A stretch of DNA of 37,407 nucleotides from Halomonas sp. (GCA_020201075.1 JAIVHL010000128.1:1-37407); one strand, 5' to 3'; positions 7,790-16,233 are shown, numbered from the stretch's first letter. Notes: generated by a model not told the origin, from the sequence alone. Made by a program: numbers and translations.

Positions 7790-9166
7790 ATGACCGACTC
7801 ACCGCTGTTCTACCAGGCCGGCCCCGCCCTGCCGGAAGTCAGCCATGCCGATGGCGTCACCCTGTGGGATACCCAGGGCAAGGCCTACCTGGACGGCTGC
7901 TCCGGCGCCATCTCCTGCAATCTCGGCCACGGCCGGCAGGATATCCGCAATGCCATGCTGGCTCAGTTAGACCGTGTCGCCTTCACCTACCGCACCCAGT
8001 TCGAGAATACCCCTGCCGTGGCCCTGGGCCGCGCCCTGGTCGAGATGACCGGCGGCGCTTTAGAGAAGGTATTCTTCGTCTGCAGCGGCTCAGAGGCCGT
8101 CGAGTCGGCCCTCAAGCTGGCACGGCAGTACGTTGTCGCCATCGGCGAGCCGCAGCGGCGCCGCTTCGTTTCCCTGCGCCCCTCCTACCACGGCAGCACC
8201 CTGGGAGCGCTGGGCGTCACCGGCTATCACCCTCTGGAGGCGCCCTTCACCGAGCTCACCCACGCCTCGCTCAAGGTGGCGGGGCCCGACTTCTATCGCC
8301 ACCAGGATGCCGACGACGACGCCCATGTCGACCGGTTGCTGGCCGAGACTCGCTCGGCCATCGAGGCCGCCGGTCCCGAGTCGATCATCGCCTTCATACT
8401 GGAACCGGTGGGTGGCGCCAGCACCGGCGCCCGGCTGCTCGGTGAGCGCTACCTGAGGGGCATCCGCGCGCTGTGCAACGAATTCGGCTGCCTGCTGATC
8501 CTCGACGAGGTACTCACCGGGGTTGGCCGCACCGGCGCCTGGTTCGCCTGGCAACACTACGGCGTCATCCCCGACCTTTTGGTCACTGCCAAGGGGCTGG
8601 GCGCCGGCTATTACCCGGTGGGGGCACTGCTGGCCCGCGACGACATCGTCACCGAGGTGATGGCCAGCGGCGGCTTCCAGCACGGCCACACCTACGCCGG
8701 CAACCCGCTGGCCTGCGCCACCGGACTTGCCGTGATCGAGGCGATCCGCCGGGAGCGGCTGCTGGAGAACACCCGGGCGCGAGGCGACCAGCTTGAGACC
8801 GGCCTGCGGGCGCTGGCCAAGCGCTACCCCTGGGTCGGCCACGTGCGCGGCCTCGGCCTGCTGTGGGGCGTCGAACTGGTGGCCGACCCCGACACTCGTC
8901 GACCCTTTCCCGCCGAGCAGAACCGTTTTGCCCAGATCACCGCCCTGGCCAAGGAAGAGGGGCTGCTGATCTACCCCCGCCGCAGCCTGGACGGCGTGGC
9001 CGGCGACCACTTCCTGGTCACCCCGCCGCTGACCATCCGCGCCGCGGAGATGGAAACGCTGCTCGAACGGCTGGGTCGCGCCATGGCCCGCTTCGACCGG
9101 GCGCTGGCCGACGAGGACGGCGCCGCTGCCTTTACCTCCCGGGCCAAGGAGGCCCCGACATCATGA
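7790..9166 (+). CDS. Class III PLP-dependent aminotransferase
   Basis: This 458-aa fold-type I class III aminotransferase moves an amino group, typically a non-alpha one (omega or beta), to a keto acid. Visible elements are the phosphate-binding segment CSGSEAVESALKLAR (~98-112), SYHGSTLGAL (~132-141), ILEPVGG (~203-209), the PLP Asp in LILDEVLTGVGRTG (Asp239) and the Schiff-base Lys in TAKGLGAGYYP (Lys268). It is the first gene of a coupled set and overlaps the CoA-transferase alpha gene by ATGA. With a beta-keto acid CoA transferase and thiolase downstream, a beta-amino acid donor giving a beta-keto acid is the most economical substrate proposal. A gamma- or omega-amino substrate cannot be excluded. 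Confidence 0.93.
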   Translation: MTDSPLFYQAGPALPEVSHADGVTLWDTQGKAYLDGCSGAISCNLGHGRQDIRNAMLAQLDRVAFTYRTQFENTPAVALGRALVEMTGGALEKVFFVCSGSEAVESALKLARQYVVAIGEPQRRRFVSLRPSYHGSTLGALGVTGYHPLEAPFTELTHASLKVAGPDFYRHQDADDDAHVDRLLAETRSAIEAAGPESIIAFILEPVGGASTGARLLGERYLRGIRALCNEFGCLLILDEVLTGVGRTGAWFAWQHYGVIPDLLVTAKGLGAGYYPVGALLARDDIVTEVMASGGFQHGHTYAGNPLACATGLAVIEAIRRERLLENTRARGDQLETGLRALAKRYPWVGHVRGLGLLWGVELVADPDTRRPFPAEQNRFAQITALAKEEGLLIYPRRSLDGVAGDHFLVTPPLTIRAAEMETLLERLGRAMARFDRALADEDGAAAFTSRAKEAPTS

Positions 9167-9864
9167 CGCTGCTCACCCAGAAGGTCCGCGATCTCGAGGC
9201 GGCGGTGGCCGCCATTCCACAGGGGGCGACGATCATGGTCGGCGGCTTCGGCTCGCCGGGCACCCCCTTCGCCCTGCTCGACGCCCTGCTGGCCTGCGGC
9301 CAGGGCGAGCTCACCCTGATCAAGAACGACGCCAACGAACCGGGTATCGGCATCGGCAGGCTGATCGAGGCCGGGCGCGTCCGACGGCTGATTACTTCGC
9401 ACCTGGGGCTCAACCGCACCGCCATCGAGGCGATGAATGCCGGGCGGCTCGAGGTGAGTTTTCATCCCCAGGGCCTGCTCGCCGAGAAGATTCGCTGCGC
9501 CGGCGCCGGTCACGGCGGCTTTCTCACCGACATCGGCCAGGGCACCGAGATCGCCGAGGACCGCCGAGAGATCGAGATCGACGGCCGCACCTGGGGCATC
9601 GAGCCGGCCCTGCATGCGGACGTCGCCCTGGTGCACGCCGAGCGGGCCGATCGCTACGGCAACCTGATCTATCGCGCCACCGCCAGCAACTTCAACCCGC
9701 TGATGGCCATGGCCGCCGATCAGGTGATCGCCCAGACCTACCGCCTCGATGCGCCCGGCGAGCTGCCCATCGACGCTATCCATACCCCCTGCGCCTTCGT
9801 CAGCCAGGTGGTGCGGGTCGACCGAGCCACCAGTGAACAGGGAGTTCGCCAGCATGAGCTCTGA
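9163..9864 (+). CDS. 3-oxoacid CoA-transferase, subunit A
   Basis: This is the alpha subunit (233 aa) of a two-subunit family I CoA transferase. The CoA-binding loop TIMVGGFGSPGTP lies at ~22-34. The stretches ITSHLG, GAGHGGFLT and SNFNPLMAMAADQ resemble AtoD of the acetoacetate CoA-transferase more than PcaI, by memory of those sequences. The long ORF from 8863 is rejected: its first 100 codons are the shadow of the aminotransferase gene, and the ATG at 9163 overlaps the upstream stop by ATGA. It overlaps the B subunit by 11 bases. Its expected role is to activate a short-chain beta-keto acid to the CoA thioester using succinyl- or acetyl-CoA. Confidence 0.93.
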   Translation: MTLLTQKVRDLEAAVAAIPQGATIMVGGFGSPGTPFALLDALLACGQGELTLIKNDANEPGIGIGRLIEAGRVRRLITSHLGLNRTAIEAMNAGRLEVSFHPQGLLAEKIRCAGAGHGGFLTDIGQGTEIAEDRREIEIDGRTWGIEPALHADVALVHAERADRYGNLIYRATASNFNPLMAMAADQVIAQTYRLDAPGELPIDAIHTPCAFVSQVVRVDRATSEQGVRQHEL

Positions 9865-10507
9865 TACGCAGCGCATTCTGACCCGAGCCGCCCGGGAGGT
9901 GATCCCCGGCCAGATCGTCAATCTCGGCATCGGCCTGCCGACCCGACTCTTTCACTATCTGCCCGACGAAATGGAGGTGCTGGTGCACTCCGAAAACGGC
10001 GTGCTGGGCTGCCGGCCGCGCCGCGACGACGAGGCGCCGGACCACGATATGATCGATTCTGGCGGGGCCTACATCACCACTCGCCCCGGGGCCAGCGTCT
10101 TCGACAGCGCCACCTCCTTCGCCATGATCCGACGCAGCCGGGTCGACCTCACCTTCATGGGCGCCTTCGAGGTCGACGCCGCCGGCAACCTGGCCAACTG
10201 GAAGATACCCGGAAAGTTCTCACCCGGCATCGGCGGCGCCATGGAGCTGGCTCAGAAGGTCAAGCGGCTGGTGGTGCTCTGCTCCCACAATGACAAACAC
10301 GGCAACCCCAAGATCCTCCAGCGCTGTCGCTTGCCGCTCACCGCTAGCGGCTGCGTGTCGCGCATCATCACCGACAAGGCGGTGATGGACGTGACCCCCG
10401 AGGGTCTACGTGTGGTGGAGATCGCCGAGGGCCTCGACCCGGCCGATCTGCAGGCGGCGACGGAAGCCCCGCTAATCATCGACGAATCACGGCTGGGGAG
10501 ATTCTGA
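9854..10507 (+). CDS. 3-oxoacid CoA-transferase, subunit B
   Basis: This beta subunit (217 aa) carries the catalytic glutamate of the transferase in the SENGVLG motif (~50-56). Other family segments are IVNLGIGLPT (~20-29), GGAYITTRPGASVFDSA, and LANWKIPGKFSPGIGGAMEL (~114-133), very like AtoA. The start at 9854 has GGGAG a short distance upstream and begins with the expected first helix; the longer ORF from 9749 is out of family. It overlaps the A-subunit gene at its 5' end and shares one base with the next gene (TGATG). Together with subunit A it forms the usual heteromeric CoA transferase. Confidence 0.94.
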   Translation: MSSDTQRILTRAAREVIPGQIVNLGIGLPTRLFHYLPDEMEVLVHSENGVLGCRPRRDDEAPDHDMIDSGGAYITTRPGASVFDSATSFAMIRRSRVDLTFMGAFEVDAAGNLANWKIPGKFSPGIGGAMELAQKVKRLVVLCSHNDKHGNPKILQRCRLPLTASGCVSRIITDKAVMDVTPEGLRVVEIAEGLDPADLQAATEAPLIIDESRLGRF

Positions 10508-11790
10508 TGCTGGATGACGCCGAGAAACGCATCGTCGCCGCCTGCGACGCGCTTATGGACGACACCCTGGCGCTGACTTGTGACCTGGTGCGCGGCTACA
10601 GCGTGCTGGGCCAGGAGCATGGGGCGCTGGACACCATGGAGGCCTGGCTCAAACGGCTCGACCTGCCGGCGACCCGGGTGCCGCTGGACGCCCCGGGGTT
10701 TGCCGAGCACCCCCACCGAGTGCCCACCGAGTGGGACAGCGCCGGTCGCTACAACCTGGTCTCGCGGCTCAATCCCGATGCCAGCGGTCCGCACCTGGTG
10801 TTCAACGGCCATCTGGACGTGGTACCCGCTGAGCCCATCGACATGTGGACCCGTCCGCCCTGGGAGCCCTGGGAGCAGGACGGCTGGCTCTACGGCCGCG
10901 GTGCCGGCGACATGAAGGCCGGCATCGCCGCCATGGTCATGGCGGTGCAGGCGGTACGCCAGGCCGGCGTGACCATCGACTTCCCGCTAACCCTGCAGAC
11001 GGTAATCGAGGAGGAATGCACCGGCAACGGCGCTCTGGCCTGCCTGCATCAGGGCTATAGCGGCGACTTCGTGCTGATCCCTGAGCCCTTCGGCGCCCGA
11101 ATCTACAGCGGTCAGGTGGGTGTGCTGTGGTTCCGCATGCAGATCGAGGGCCTGCCGGCTCACGTGCTCGACACCGCCGCCGGCCGCAACGCTATCGAGA
11201 CCCTGCAGCTCTACCTGCCGGCGCTCAAGGCCCTGGAAGAGGAGATCAACGCCCTGCCCCGCCCGGCGCCCTACGTCGACCATCCCCATCCCTTCAATCT
11301 CAGCATCGGTCGGGTAGAGGGCGGCAACTGGGCCTCCAGCGTGCCGGCCCACGCCATCCTCGAGGGGCGCGTCGGCTTTCCGCCGGGGATGACGCCCGAC
11401 GACGCCATGGGGCGGGTGCGCGAAACCCTTGCCGCTCGCCATGCCGAGCTTGACGATGCTACCCCGGCGCCCCGGGTCAGCTTCCATGGCTTCCGCTCAG
11501 AAGGGCACCTGGTCGACCTCGACACCCCGGGCATCCGGCTACTCTCGGAGTGCCACGAAGCGCTGCTTGGCGAGCCGCCGGCCCACTACCTTTCCACCTG
11601 CACCACCGACCTGCGCGCCTTCCACGTTTCGGGCGAGATCAACGGCACCTGCTACGGCCCGGTCGCCCAGCGCATCCATGGCGTGGACGAGTGCGTCGAC
11701 ATCGACTCCATCCGCCACGTGCTGACCACCTACGCGCTGTTCATCCACCGCTGGGCGCGCCTGACCGACCCCAAGGAGCCGACTCCATGA
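10507..11790 (+). CDS. M20 family (ArgE/DapE-type) deacylase
   Basis: This 427-aa zinc amidohydrolase belongs to the M20 peptidase family, ArgE/DapE/ACY1 branch. It contains the full metal and catalytic set: GHLDVV (His102, Asp104), GRGAGDMKAG (bridging Asp135), IEEECTGNGA (Glu169/170), IPEPFG (Glu193) and a late RIHGVDE (His391). The dimerisation insert sits in the middle. No signal peptide is seen, so it acts in the cytoplasm. It is translationally coupled on both sides (TGATG, then ATGA). Similar proteins are often annotated as acetylornithine deacetylase or N-formyl-aminopyrimidine deformylase; the context here argues instead for removing an N-acyl group from the imported substrate. The exact acyl group is unknown. 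Confidence 0.9.
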   Translation: MLDDAEKRIVAACDALMDDTLALTCDLVRGYSVLGQEHGALDTMEAWLKRLDLPATRVPLDAPGFAEHPHRVPTEWDSAGRYNLVSRLNPDASGPHLVFNGHLDVVPAEPIDMWTRPPWEPWEQDGWLYGRGAGDMKAGIAAMVMAVQAVRQAGVTIDFPLTLQTVIEEECTGNGALACLHQGYSGDFVLIPEPFGARIYSGQVGVLWFRMQIEGLPAHVLDTAAGRNAIETLQLYLPALKALEEEINALPRPAPYVDHPHPFNLSIGRVEGGNWASSVPAHAILEGRVGFPPGMTPDDAMGRVRETLAARHAELDDATPAPRVSFHGFRSEGHLVDLDTPGIRLLSECHEALLGEPPAHYLSTCTTDLRAFHVSGEINGTCYGPVAQRIHGVDECVDIDSIRHVLTTYALFIHRWARLTDPKEPTP

Positions 11791-12977
11791 GAAACGTCTA
11801 TCTCGCCGACTATGCCCGCAGCGCCTTCACCCGTGCGCATCCCCGCAAGCCAGAGCTGGATGGCTGGGCCGACACTCGCAGCGACGCTCTGCTGGCTGCC
11901 GTGATCGACGGCCTGCTCGTGCGAGGCGACCTCGACGGCGCCGCCGTGGAGGACCTCAGCGTCGGCTGCGCCCTGCCGGTCAAGGAGCAGTGGAGCTTCG
12001 GTGGACGCTACCCGCTGTGGCTAGCCGAGCGCCTGGGCGAGCGGGGCCGCGCCTGTGCCACCCGCCAAATCGACCAGCAGTGCGGCTCGGGGCTGGCGGC
12101 CCTACGCAGCACCGCCCGTGAGATACAGGCGGGTGCCATTGAGGTCGGCATCGCCGGCGGCGTCGAGAACATGACCCGGGTGCCCATGGGCCCGGCGCTA
12201 TTCAAGGAAGGCGTGCTGACCAGCCCGGCCGCGCTGCAGGAAGCCGACTGGCTGGAGCTTGGGGTGGCTCTGAACATGGGCGTGACCGCCGAGCGCCTGG
12301 CCGAAGCCGCGGGCATCGGGCGCGAGGCCATGGATGCCTTCGCCCTGGCCTCGCACCAACGAGCCGCCGCGGCCGATGCCGAGGGGCGCTTCAACGGCGA
12401 GCGCCTGATGCTGGCCAATGCTGCCGGCGAGCGCATCGCCCGGGATGCCAATGTCCGCGCCGATACCACTGCTGAGCGTCTGGCCGGCCTCGACCCGGTG
12501 TTCCTGGAAGGCGGCCGGGTGACCGCCGGCAACAGCTCTCCGCTCACCTCCGGGGCCGCCGCCGCCCTGCTGATGTCCGAGGAGGCCCTAACGCACCATG
12601 GCGCAACGCCCCTCGCTCGAGTGGTGGGCATTGCCGACTGCGGCGTCGCTCCTGAACAGATGGGCGCCGGGGCGGCGGCGGCCATTCAGCGCGTGCTGGA
12701 TCAGACTGGCCTGGGCGTCGCTGATATCGATTACTGGGAGATCAACGAGGCCTTCGCTGCGGTGCCGCTGCACGCCACGGGCGAGCTCGCGCTAGACCCC
12801 GAACGAGTCAACGTCTGGGGCGGTGCCCTGGCGCTGGGTCACCCTCTCGGCGCCACCGGGATCCGCCTTGCCGGAACGCTGGCGCGAATATTGCAGTTCG
12901 AAAAGAAGCGCTTCGGCTGTGCGGCCGCCTGCATCGGCGGCGGCCAGGGCATCGCCCTGCTGCTTGAACGAGCGTGA
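11787..12977 (+). CDS. Thiolase (acetyl-CoA acyltransferase family)
   Basis: This 396-aa degradative thiolase cleaves a beta-ketoacyl-CoA with CoA to acetyl-CoA and a shortened acyl-CoA. The nucleophile is in DQQCGSGLAAL (Cys99), followed by GGVENMTRVP. The C-terminal signatures are NEAFAAVPL, GGALALGHPLGATG (His352) and CIGGGQG (Cys382). The start at 11787 overlaps the M20 stop by ATGA; the ORF-track start at 11550 is a read-back through the M20 gene. It closes the enzyme part of the operon. Which chain length it prefers cannot be judged from the sequence. Confidence 0.93.
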   Translation: MRNVYLADYARSAFTRAHPRKPELDGWADTRSDALLAAVIDGLLVRGDLDGAAVEDLSVGCALPVKEQWSFGGRYPLWLAERLGERGRACATRQIDQQCGSGLAALRSTAREIQAGAIEVGIAGGVENMTRVPMGPALFKEGVLTSPAALQEADWLELGVALNMGVTAERLAEAAGIGREAMDAFALASHQRAAAADAEGRFNGERLMLANAAGERIARDANVRADTTAERLAGLDPVFLEGGRVTAGNSSPLTSGAAAALLMSEEALTHHGATPLARVVGIADCGVAPEQMGAGAAAAIQRVLDQTGLGVADIDYWEINEAFAAVPLHATGELALDPERVNVWGGALALGHPLGATGIRLAGTLARILQFEKKRFGCAAACIGGGQGIALLLERA

Positions 12978-12980
12978 CCC

Positions 12981-13003
12981 GCACAGGCAAAAACGTCCTG
13001 TGC
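12981..13003 (+). terminator. Hairpin after the thiolase gene
   Basis: GCACAGG and CCTGTGC form a 7-bp stem with a 9-base loop four bases after the thiolase stop. Only a weak T-containing tail (CTCATTTCC) follows, so this is a poor intrinsic terminator. It may be an attenuator or mRNA-stabilising stem between the enzyme genes and the transporter genes. Confidence 0.4.
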
Positions 13004-13062
13004 CTCATTTCCATCAGCCATCATCAGGAGGTAACCGCTAGAACCCAGAACGTCACCCGACA

Positions 13063-13116
13063 CCACTGAACAAACCAACTCCACTGAACAAAACAAATCC
13101 ACTGAACAAAACAACT
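13063..13116. repeat. 18-bp tandem repeat in the leader of the binding-protein gene
   Basis: Three head-to-tail 18-base units (CCACTGAACAAAACAACT type) lie directly before the start region of the substrate-binding protein gene, ending 21 bases before its ATG. The plus strand of the repeat is A/C-rich and nearly free of G and T, so it would be an unstructured 5' leader segment in the mRNA. Confidence 0.95.
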
Positions 13117-13137
13117 CCACAACAAGCAGGCATCGAC

Positions 13138-13941
13138 ATGAAAAATCACAATACGTCTTTCCATCGTCCCCTTATCGGCGCCATGGCGCTGCTGGGCGCC
13201 ATTTCCCTGGTCAGCTTGCAGGTCCAGGCCCGGGATCTTCCCGAGATCCAGGATGACGTCTTCCAGGTCGTCAATTCCGGCGCCTACCCGCCCTTCAGCT
13301 ATGTGGACACGGGCGGCAACCTGATCGGTTTCGATGTGGATATTGCCGAAGCCCTGGCGGACAGAATGGGGGTCGAGGTGGACATCCAGACGTCGCCCTG
13401 GAACGGCATCGTTGCCGCCCTGGCCGGCGGTCGTTTCGACGCCTGCATCTGCAGCATGAGCGTCACGGAAGAGCGCGAGGAGGCCGTCGACTTCACCGAC
13501 CCCTACTACCGCTCGGGGCTCTCAATCTGGGTGCGGGACGAAACCGATGACATCAGCAGCATCGATGACTTCGAGGGCAAGCGAGTCGGCTCGACACTCG
13601 GCGAAACCGGCAATCAGTGGGCCACCGAGATGGCCGAGGGAAGGTGGCGCAACCAGACCTTCCAGGGCCTGCCCGACATGCTCAACGGGCTCACCAACGG
13701 GCGCGTCGACGTGATGATCGCCGATGATATTCCCGTCTATGTGGCCATCGGTGACGGGGATATCGCCATCAAGCAGATCGATGTCGGCGAGCTGCCCAGC
13801 TGGCCCGCCGCCATCGCCATCCAGAAGAATACGCCGCAGCTTAAGGCAGCGCTCAATACGGCGCTGACCGAGATCCGTGAGGACGGTACCTACCAGGCCA
13901 TCGTCGACAAATGGATCGGTGAAGGCGTCGAGTTCAATTAG
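13138..13941 (+). CDS. ABC transporter substrate-binding protein, polar amino acid type
   Basis: This 267-aa periplasmic solute-binding protein is of the family 3 (PAAT) type. A Sec signal peptide is clear: basic MKNHNTSFHRP, a hydrophobic core, and cleavage expected after VQA (~31). The mature part shows FQVVNSGAYPPFSYVD, GFDVDIAEALADRMG and DACICSMSVTEEREEAVDFTDPYY (positions ~42-122), the regular start of this fold. It binds a small polar amino-acid-like molecule outside the inner membrane and hands it to the two permeases below. The adjacent deacylase and aminotransferase suggest an N-acyl or beta-amino acid ligand, but the ligand cannot be read from sequence. Confidence 0.93.
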   Translation: MKNHNTSFHRPLIGAMALLGAISLVSLQVQARDLPEIQDDVFQVVNSGAYPPFSYVDTGGNLIGFDVDIAEALADRMGVEVDIQTSPWNGIVAALAGGRFDACICSMSVTEEREEAVDFTDPYYRSGLSIWVRDETDDISSIDDFEGKRVGSTLGETGNQWATEMAEGRWRNQTFQGLPDMLNGLTNGRVDVMIADDIPVYVAIGDGDIAIKQIDVGELPSWPAAIAIQKNTPQLKAALNTALTEIREDGTYQAIVDKWIGEGVEFN

Positions 13942-13953
13942 AGGATCCCTCGA

Positions 13954-13980
13954 CAGCAGGGCGCGAGCCCTGCTGCTTTC
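13954..13980 (+). promoter_or_regulatory. Intercistronic stem-loop with GNRA loop
   Basis: CAGCAGGGC-GCGA-GCCCTGCTG is a perfect 9-bp stem closed by a GCGA tetraloop, 12 bases after the binding-protein stop, followed by CTTTC. Such a stem between a binding-protein gene and its permease genes fits partial termination or 3'-end protection, which would give excess binding protein over membrane subunits. The T-tract is too short for a strong terminator. Confidence 0.65.
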
Positions 13981-14019
13981 AAACCTTCCTGACAACTCGA
14001 CAACAGGATAGAAGGGATC

Positions 14020-14676
14020 ATGGACATCAATCTGATGATCGAGATCGCGCCGCTGCTGGTGAAGGCGGCCTGGGTGACCGTGGACATCTCCGCGCGCGCC
14101 CTGTTCTTCGGTTTCATTATCGCCTCGGCGCTGGTGGCGCTGCGCACCTCGCGCATCCCGCCCGTTCGCTGGCTGGCCCGCGCCTATATCAGCGTGGTGC
14201 GCGGCACGCCCTATTTCGTGCAGCTCCTGCTGGTCTTCTACGGTGGCCCCGCCATTGGCCTGCGCCTGGATCCCTTCACCTGCGGTGTTGTGGTCGGCGC
14301 CTTCAACATCGGCGCCTACATGAGCGAAGCCATGCGCGGCGCCATCGAGTCGGTGGACAGCGGCCAGAGCGAGGCGTCGCGCTCCTTGGGCTTCGGCCGC
14401 CTGGCCACCCTGCAACACATCATCCTGCCCCAGGCGGCGGCCCTGATGATCCGCTCGGTAGGAGTGCTGGGCATCATTCTGGTCAAGAACTCCTCGCTGG
14501 TATCGATCATCTCGGTGGTCGAGCTGACCTATCAGGCCCAGCGGCTGATCGGCTCCACTTACAAGCCCCTGGAAGTCTTCATGCTCAGCGCGCTGATGTA
14601 CATCGTCATCATCTATGCGGTCATGGGCATCGTGGAATTCCTCTATCGACGGGCCACTCGCTACACCTTCCTGTAA
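14020..14676 (+). CDS. Amino acid ABC transporter permease (first)
   Basis: This 218-aa inner-membrane permease is of the HisM/HisQ/GlnP type. Several hydrophobic segments are visible, with the family motif VVRGTPYFVQLLLVFYG near residue 58. The cytoplasmic EAA loop reads EASRSLGFGRLATLQHIILPQA (~121-142), which docks to the ATPase. AAGGGA precedes the ATG at good spacing. It pairs with the second permease 45 bp downstream to form the heteromeric channel, fed by the binding protein upstream. Confidence 0.93.
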   Translation: MDINLMIEIAPLLVKAAWVTVDISARALFFGFIIASALVALRTSRIPPVRWLARAYISVVRGTPYFVQLLLVFYGGPAIGLRLDPFTCGVVVGAFNIGAYMSEAMRGAIESVDSGQSEASRSLGFGRLATLQHIILPQAAALMIRSVGVLGIILVKNSSLVSIISVVELTYQAQRLIGSTYKPLEVFMLSALMYIVIIYAVMGIVEFLYRRATRYTFL

Positions 14677-14721
14677 CACATGCCGGGCACTTAGCCGGGC
14701 CACAACTACCAGGATAGCCGC

Positions 14722-15375
14722 ATGGAATTCGACTTCAGCCCCGTCATTGACTACTGGCCCACCCTGCTCCAGGGCGTCGGCGTCACCCTGCTGATCGGCC
14801 TGGCCGTCGCCGTGATGTCGATCATCGGCGGCCAGATCGTGGCGGTCATCACGCTGTATACCCGCAAGATGGTGAACTGGCCGCTGCGCTTCTTCATCTG
14901 GCTGTTCATGACCACACCGCTGCTGCTTCAGCTGTATTTCCTGTATTTCGGTATCGGCGAGTGGATACTCATACCGGCGATCGTGGTGGGGGTTCTAGGC
15001 CTGGGCTTTCACTACATGGCCTATAACGCCGATATCTTCATCGCCACCATCAAGTCGGTCTCGAGCGGCCAATATGAAGCATCGCGCTCACTGGGTTTCG
15101 GCCACCTCCGCACGCTCCTGTATATCATTCTCCCCCAGGCCTTCTATCGCGCCCTGCCCCAGCTGAGCAACAACATGATCATCATGGTCAAGGACATTTC
15201 GGTGCTGTCGGCCATCGGCATCGGCGAGATGGTCTATGCCTCGCAGTACGCCATCAGCGTGACCTTCCGGCCCTTCGAGTTCTACATCACCATCGCCGTC
15301 ATCTACTACCTGATCAATCTGATGATGGAAGCCGGCCAGACGTGGATCGAACGTCGCGCCGCCTATCGCAGCTAA
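14722..15375 (+). CDS. Amino acid ABC transporter permease (second)
   Basis: This second 217-aa permease has the same topology. An N-terminal transmembrane helix is followed by LFMTTPLLLQLYFLYFG (~60), where the first permease has VVRGTPYFVQ, so the family RGTP motif is altered to MTTP. The EAA loop is EASRSLGFGHLRTLLYIILPQA (~116-137). It lies 12 bp before the ATPase gene. The altered RGTP-equivalent is a divergence, not a defect, since the EAA loop is intact. Confidence 0.92.
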   Translation: MEFDFSPVIDYWPTLLQGVGVTLLIGLAVAVMSIIGGQIVAVITLYTRKMVNWPLRFFIWLFMTTPLLLQLYFLYFGIGEWILIPAIVVGVLGLGFHYMAYNADIFIATIKSVSSGQYEASRSLGFGHLRTLLYIILPQAFYRALPQLSNNMIIMVKDISVLSAIGIGEMVYASQYAISVTFRPFEFYITIAVIYYLINLMMEAGQTWIERRAAYRS

Positions 15376-15387
15376 CGAGGACGTCAT

Positions 15388-16167
15388 ATGACACAAACAC
15401 CAGAGACCCCGATGGTCGAGCTCAAGGGAATCAAGAAACGCTTCGGCGACCTGGAAGTGCTCAAGGGCATCGACCTCAGCGTAGATCGCGGCAAGATCAT
15501 CTCCATCATCGGCCCGTCAGGCTCGGGAAAAAGCACCCTGCTGCGCTCCGTCAACAATCTGGAAGTGATCGACGAGGGCACCATCCTGCTGGATGGCGTT
15601 CAGGTCAATCGGCCCGACCTGAAGGGCCTGGCCTACGAGAAACACATCAACCATATCCGCCAAAACATGGGCATGGTGTTCCAGCACTTCAATCTGTTTC
15701 CTCATCTTTCGACACTGGAAAACGTGACGCTGGCGCCCAGGAAGCTCAAGGGGATGAGCGCCAGGGAAGCTCAGGAGCTGGGCATGGAGCTGCTCGAGCG
15801 CGTAGGCCTGGCAGACAAGGCGCAGGTCTACCCGAGCGCGCTCTCCGGTGGCCAGAAACAGCGGGTGGCCATCGCCCGGGCGCTGGCCATGCGTCCCAAG
15901 GTCATGCTCTTCGACGAGGCCACCTCGGCGCTCGACCCCGAACTGGTCGAGGAGGTAAACCTTGTCGTGAAGGGTCTGGCCGAGGAGCATATGACCATGC
16001 TGATCGTCACCCATGAGATGACCTTTGCTCGCGACGTTTCCGACTGGACGATGTTCATGGATGGTGGCGTGGTGGTCGAGGCCAACACCCCCGAACACCT
16101 GTTCAGCCATCCCGACCAGGAACGCACCCAACACTTCCTGCGCAAGCACCTGGGGGCCCAGGCCTGA
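15388..16167 (+). CDS. Amino acid ABC transporter ATP-binding protein
   Basis: This 259-aa GlnQ/HisP-type ATPase powers the importer. All nucleotide-binding motifs are present: Walker A GPSGSGKST (~42-50), Q-loop in VFQHFNLFPHLS (~95-106), signature LSGGQKQRVAIARAL (~152-166), Walker B VMLFDEATSALDPE (~172-185) and the switch His in IVTHEM (~205-210). GAGGA lies just before the ATG. It is the last gene of the transport set. There is no sign of a fused extra domain. Confidence 0.96.
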   Translation: MTQTPETPMVELKGIKKRFGDLEVLKGIDLSVDRGKIISIIGPSGSGKSTLLRSVNNLEVIDEGTILLDGVQVNRPDLKGLAYEKHINHIRQNMGMVFQHFNLFPHLSTLENVTLAPRKLKGMSAREAQELGMELLERVGLADKAQVYPSALSGGQKQRVAIARALAMRPKVMLFDEATSALDPELVEEVNLVVKGLAEEHMTMLIVTHEMTFARDVSDWTMFMDGGVVVEANTPEHLFSHPDQERTQHFLRKHLGAQA

Positions 16168-16208
16168 TCTGGCGACTAACCGGGAAGCAACAATGAGCGC
16201 TTTGCATC

Positions 16209-16233
16209 GCCGATGTCACAGAGATCGGCTTTC
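16209..16233 (+). terminator. Possible terminator of the ABC transporter operon
   Basis: GCCGAT and ATCGGC form a 6-bp stem with a 9-base loop, followed by TTTCC, 41 bases after the ATPase stop. The stem is modest and the T-tract short. The remaining DNA to about 16430 holds no convincing gene; its ORFs are short and lack ribosome sites. Confidence 0.45.

Noticed and set aside
7790-12977. Ectoine degradation (doe) cluster
   Set aside because: The doe set needs a DoeA hydrolase, a DoeB deacetylase and a semialdehyde dehydrogenase; here there are CoA-transferase and thiolase genes and an M20 enzyme instead.
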